This document shows positions 60,986-64,000 of a DNA stretch of 64,000 bases, piece after piece; position 1 is the stretch's first letter, and the number at the start of each line of letters is the position of its first letter. The stretch spans positions 496,001 to 560,000 of the forward strand of contig OY294046.1 of assembly GCA_958510825.1 (NCBI GenBank). The letters are read 5' to 3'. The notes below the pieces were generated by a model. It was not told the DNA's origin. It made no database searches and was given only the letters and a program-made list of their open reading frames with translations. This DNA is from Brachypterus glaber. Taxonomy: Eukaryota > Arthropoda > Insecta > Coleoptera > Kateretidae. The translations under genes were made by a program, and so were the position numbers.

Positions 60986-61714
60986 ATGGATAACAATATT
61001 ATTATTTTATTAATTTTTGCATGTACAATAAATGCTGGTAAGTACAATATATAATAATTTACCTTTGGGACAATAATAAACGGTTTAATTTAGGTTAATA
61101 GTTTCTCTATGTTGTATTTGTAGTGTAACGTGTAAACAAATAGTGGAAATGCCCTAAAATTTGACCCAAAAATTGTTTTTGCTGATGCTCAATTATTTAT
61201 TTGATAATATCAGGCTTAAAGGACCAAATTTTAGCCAAAAAGACCAAAATTTAGCCTCATGCCAACTTGATTATTTAAACTACTTGTTTTAATGAATGAC
61301 TCATTAATATTAAATACCAGGGCATAGGTACCTTCTCATTAATAAATATTAATATTTTTTATTTTATTATTAATTTTATAATAACTACTGGGAAAAGAAA
61401 ACTGTTTTAGGTATTTAATGTGTAAACAAATTTGTTAAAATTAACCAATAATCAAGACTTGTTTTACCTGATGCTCAATTGTTTATTTTATAATATCAGG
61501 CTTGAAGGACCAATTTTTAGCCCAAAGGACCAAATTCTAGCTACAAACTTCATTATTTAAAGTAGCTGTTTTTATGAATGATTCATTAATAAAATATGAT
61601 TATTTTCAGAATTTTATAATGAATATGAATGCAACCAACCACTCTTGGAAAGAGCTGTACTGAAAGCCACATCGTCCATGGTTGAAAGAGGGCCCCAGAA
61701 TGCTGTTCTTTATG
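60986..61714 (+). CDS. First two exons of a secreted/membrane discoidin-type protein (Neurexin-4-like?), partial
   Basis: Exon 1 (60,986-61,037) encodes MDNNIIILLIFACTINA, a signal peptide with a hydrophobic core. Exon 2 (61,610-61,714) encodes EFYNEYECNQPLLERAVLKA and then TSSMVERGPQNAVLYG, ending in phase 1 at a GTAAGT. A Cys followed by Pro-Leu, then 'ATSS…RGP.NA.L.G', is how a coagulation factor 5/8 C (discoidin) domain begins in Neurexin-4/Caspr proteins, which organise septate junctions. The rest is not in the window, so family identity is an inference from about 35 residues. Intron 1 contains two diverged copies of a ~110-bp block (GATGCTCAATTATTTATTT…GACCAAATTTTAGCC). The intronless transferase gene at 62,411 lies downstream on the same strand, probably within the next intron. 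Confidence 0.6.
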
Positions 61715-61929
61715 GTAAGTTTGTTTTTTTTAAATTTATGTTTAGGTTAATAATTAATTATAATAATTGGTGAGTAATTTTTCATAAAGGAATATTTGCG
61801 GAATGATTGCAAAGGGTTTGATTGGCTTATTTGCTTTTTGGGGATTTGATATACTGCATGTTCTAAACACAGAATTCTGTGTCAAATGGGAATTAAATTG
61901 TAAAAATAACTTTTCAGGAATAGTCGTTT

Positions 61930-62220
61930 GACAAGAATTTTACAGGCATTATGTAATTTTACAAGTATTGTGTAATTTTACAAGTATCGTAATTTTACAT
62001 TTAACTTACAGAAAAACAAGAATTTCTGTAAGTTGAAAGTTTAGTGAATATTTTGATTTTACACCAGAACTTTACAAAAAACTAAAAATTACTAATTTTA
62101 TGGTAAAATTGCTAGTTTTATAGCAAAATTACATATCTGTAAAAAAAATCAGTAAATCTACATAACTTTTTTCTCAACTTTTCCTGTAAAGTTCATGTAA
62201 TTTTACACCATATACTGAAG
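61930..62220. repeat. TGTAATTTTACA-rich patch
   Basis: Words ATGTAATTTTACAAGTATTG, TGTAATTTTACAAGTATCG and GTAATTTTACACC recur closely, resembling the patch in Fdh intron 2. Confidence 0.55.
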
Positions 62221-62410
62221 TATTTTTCATTCTTAGGTATCAAATCCTGAATGAGCACAATAGGCCGTCGCTAAAATTGAGTTCCTAAATGTCAACTAAA
62301 AATTATCGAGGTACTCTAACAAAAATTAGTGTATAGTGAAAAAAAAATTTTTTCGATTTTTATCAAAAAAAAGTTGATTTAGTGTACAGTGACAAAAAAC
62401 AATAATTAAA

Positions 62411-63241
62411 ATGACAAATAAAAGTGTTAGATGGGCATTTAACCTTTCCAGATGGAAGCCCACCCATCCTGAAATTTTGCATGCCACTTCTTGCGTGCAA
62501 ATGGAAGAAAAAGAAAGATTAGGAAGATTTGTGTTTAAGATAGATTTATTAAGTTCTTTAATTGGTAGATTAATGTTGAGAAAGTTTGTTAATGAGGCAT
62601 GTAATAAGCCTTATAATGAGATAAAATTTATTCGAGATGATAGAGGAAAACCTGTTTTAAAAGATATAGAAAGCTATCCAAAAATTAATTTTAATATATC
62701 TCATCAAGGGGGCTTTGTAGTTTTAGCAGGGGAATCAAGTAATGATAAATTAGGGATAGATGTAATGAAAATGGAGTACACAGGGGGCAAACCCTTGAGT
62801 GAGTTTTTCAGGCTCATGACCAGACATTTTTCTAATTTTGAATGGGAAACGATAAAGTCTTCTGGAAGTGAGAAAAATCAAACTTTAATGTTTTACAGAC
62901 ATTGGTGCTTGAAAGAAAGTTATGTCAAAGCTATAGGGGTGGGGATTACAGTGAATCTGCAAGAAATAAGTTTTAAAATTACCACTAAAGTTTTAAAAAC
63001 TGATTTTATCGTAAATGATACCGAGTTATATGTCAAAGGAAAGAAGGTTTCTGATTGGTCATTTCAAGAGTTGTTAGCTGACGAGGATCACTGTGTAGCT
63101 GTAGCTATTAATACAGCGAATTTTGAAGTAGCTTCTTTCAGAGAATTAACTTATTCCGAGCTAATGGAGAATTCTGTTTCCCTTTTACCTTACGACCAAG
63201 AATATTGCAATAACTATTTTAAGAAAATGGATAAAGTTTAA
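62411..63241 (+). CDS. AASDHPPT: 4'-phosphopantetheinyl transferase (AASDHPPT type), intronless
   Basis: This 276-residue protein transfers phosphopantetheine from CoA to the carrier-protein serine of cytosolic fatty acid synthase, mitochondrial ACP and 2-aminoadipate semialdehyde dehydrogenase-type enzymes. VRWAFNLSRW at the start, EEKERLGRFVF, FNISHQGG (residues 94-101), GIDVMK (115-120; Asp117 is the Mg2+ ligand) and WCLKESYVKAIGVG (165-178; Glu169 and Lys173 are the conserved pair) are the hallmarks of Sfp-like transferases of this subtype. Length fits the animal family, with a shorter C-terminal tail than the vertebrate enzyme. The chosen ATG is preceded by AAA and stops lie upstream. 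The gene is unspliced and lies downstream of, and probably inside, the discoidin gene. Confidence 0.95.
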   Translation: MTNKSVRWAFNLSRWKPTHPEILHATSCVQMEEKERLGRFVFKIDLLSSLIGRLMLRKFVNEACNKPYNEIKFIRDDRGKPVLKDIESYPKINFNISHQGGFVVLAGESSNDKLGIDVMKMEYTGGKPLSEFFRLMTRHFSNFEWETIKSSGSEKNQTLMFYRHWCLKESYVKAIGVGITVNLQEISFKITTKVLKTDFIVNDTELYVKGKKVSDWSFQELLADEDHCVAVAINTANFEVASFRELTYSELMENSVSLLPYDQEYCNNYFKKMDKV

Positions 63242-63293
63242 ATAGATGTTAATTTTCAAATTATTTCATATTGTGTAAAAGATTGTTCAGATA

Positions 63294-63299
63294 AATAAA
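63294..63299 (+). terminator. Polyadenylation signal of the transferase gene
   Basis: A perfect AATAAA lies 53 bases after the stop codon in GATAAATAAAAATAC. Confidence 0.7.
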
Positions 63300-63324
63300 A
63301 ATACAAAATTGTTTATCCAATAAA

Positions 63325-63400
63325 AAATAGGGTATGGCACATGGACGAAAAATATTTCGGACCTTGCAAGGCCTTGATTTATAAATAACTATTTTTTGGA
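63325..63400 (+). mobile_element. Short element end with ATAAATAACTATT terminus
   Basis: The sequence GGACCTTGCAAGGCCTTG (a small palindrome) followed by ATTTATAAATAACTATTTT is the hairpin-plus-terminus arrangement seen in families F1 and B. Confidence 0.5.
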
Positions 63401-64000
63401 CTAGGATTATGCAATATTTGAATTATTAAATTTAAAGTTTTCAAATTTTTTGGGATGCTATTTTTTATAGTTTTACCTGGGTGTAGGGCATAAACATATA
63501 CGTGTAAATGAGATCTCCCCATAGGATTATAAAATGAATACGTTGCAACTCTCTGAACGCTCTGTCAAACGCGAACTAAGGCTCAATTACTGAGCTATTA
63601 AGTTGGCCTGGACGCTTGACGCTTTGTTGTCGTGTTTATAGCTCTAGTATACATTACTATGGGGAGATTTCATGTGCACGTACTATATGTATATTGATTA
63701 AATGTGTAGTTTTTTTTATTATTAAAATATTTTAAGAAAAAATTGAGTATTATTTGAAATTGAATTTAAACTTTGTATCATTCCACTTATGTTCTTTTAT
63801 GAATTTATATTAATTTATGTTTTATCAATACTGGGAGTTTATTCATAGTGTGCCAGGCATAGAAAGGCACAAATTACAAAATTTGCATGTAGGTCTCAAA
63901 TAAAATAGGGTCTTTAAGTCATTTTTGTCAGACACAGTTAAAAAAATCTAGAAATTTACTTTAAAAAAGAGTCTTGCCAAAAAATGTCCTAGACAAAAAA
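63401..64000. other. Gene-free end of window
   Basis: No exon of the discoidin gene is visible here. The sequence is AT-rich, with GGGGAGATTTCATGTGCACG and its near-complement CGTGTAAATGAGATCTCCCC about 150 bp apart (63,502-63,680), probably a small fold-back. Confidence 0.4.

Overview
This is a very AT-rich eukaryotic window with intron-bearing protein genes separated, and invaded, by a dense population of short non-autonomous mobile elements. Gene content (an insect-type Rab, THG1, XLF/NHEJ1, class III ADH, AASDHPPT-type phosphopantetheinyl transferase, start of a discoidin-type secreted or membrane protein) and the repeats point to an arthropod, most probably an insect. A beetle is my guess, but the sequence does not prove the order. 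I see no rRNA, tRNA, CRISPR, operon or prokaryotic signal.

Layout. 1-16,860: no gene; a repeat desert with several transposon families, a 50-bp perfect palindrome and a ~460-bp tetranucleotide satellite. 16,875-17,840 (+): intronless tRNA-His guanylyltransferase. 19,034-22,325 (+): five-exon Rab GTPase with altered G4 and G5 motifs. 22,350-29,610: gene-free, nested inverted-repeat elements. 29,662-34,387 (-): five-exon NHEJ1/XLF, including a small last exon that encodes the basic C-terminal tail. 34,736-51,880 (+): divergently transcribed, about 11-exon, 864-residue helical protein, possibly related to FIRRM/DUF4487 but not proven. The 1,129-bp head-to-head promoter and both first exons are duplicated in tandem, almost without differences. 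51,881-55,919: repeats and one small DNA transposon. 55,920-59,351 (-): six-exon S-(hydroxymethyl)glutathione dehydrogenase. 60,986 onward (+): first two exons of a secreted protein beginning a discoidin-like domain; it leaves the window, and an intronless AASDHPPT gene (62,411-63,241) sits downstream on the same strand, probably inside its intron.

Functional links. XLF stabilises DNA ends in non-homologous end joining. If its divergent partner is FIRRM-like, the shared promoter would drive two double-strand-break repair genes. The other genes are housekeeping: tRNA-His maturation, formaldehyde detoxification, and 4'-phosphopantetheinylation of carrier proteins.

The most unusual material is in the repeats. 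One ~330-bp family occurs in all four of its intronic locations in the sense orientation, and in three of them it ends about 20-33 bp before a 3' splice site. Several families with unrelated interiors share an end resembling TTGGTATAAATAACTATT behind a hairpin. Several short elements are packed with a self-complementary motif (TAACGTTA, AACCGGTT, TGGATATCCA, GTAAATTTAC).
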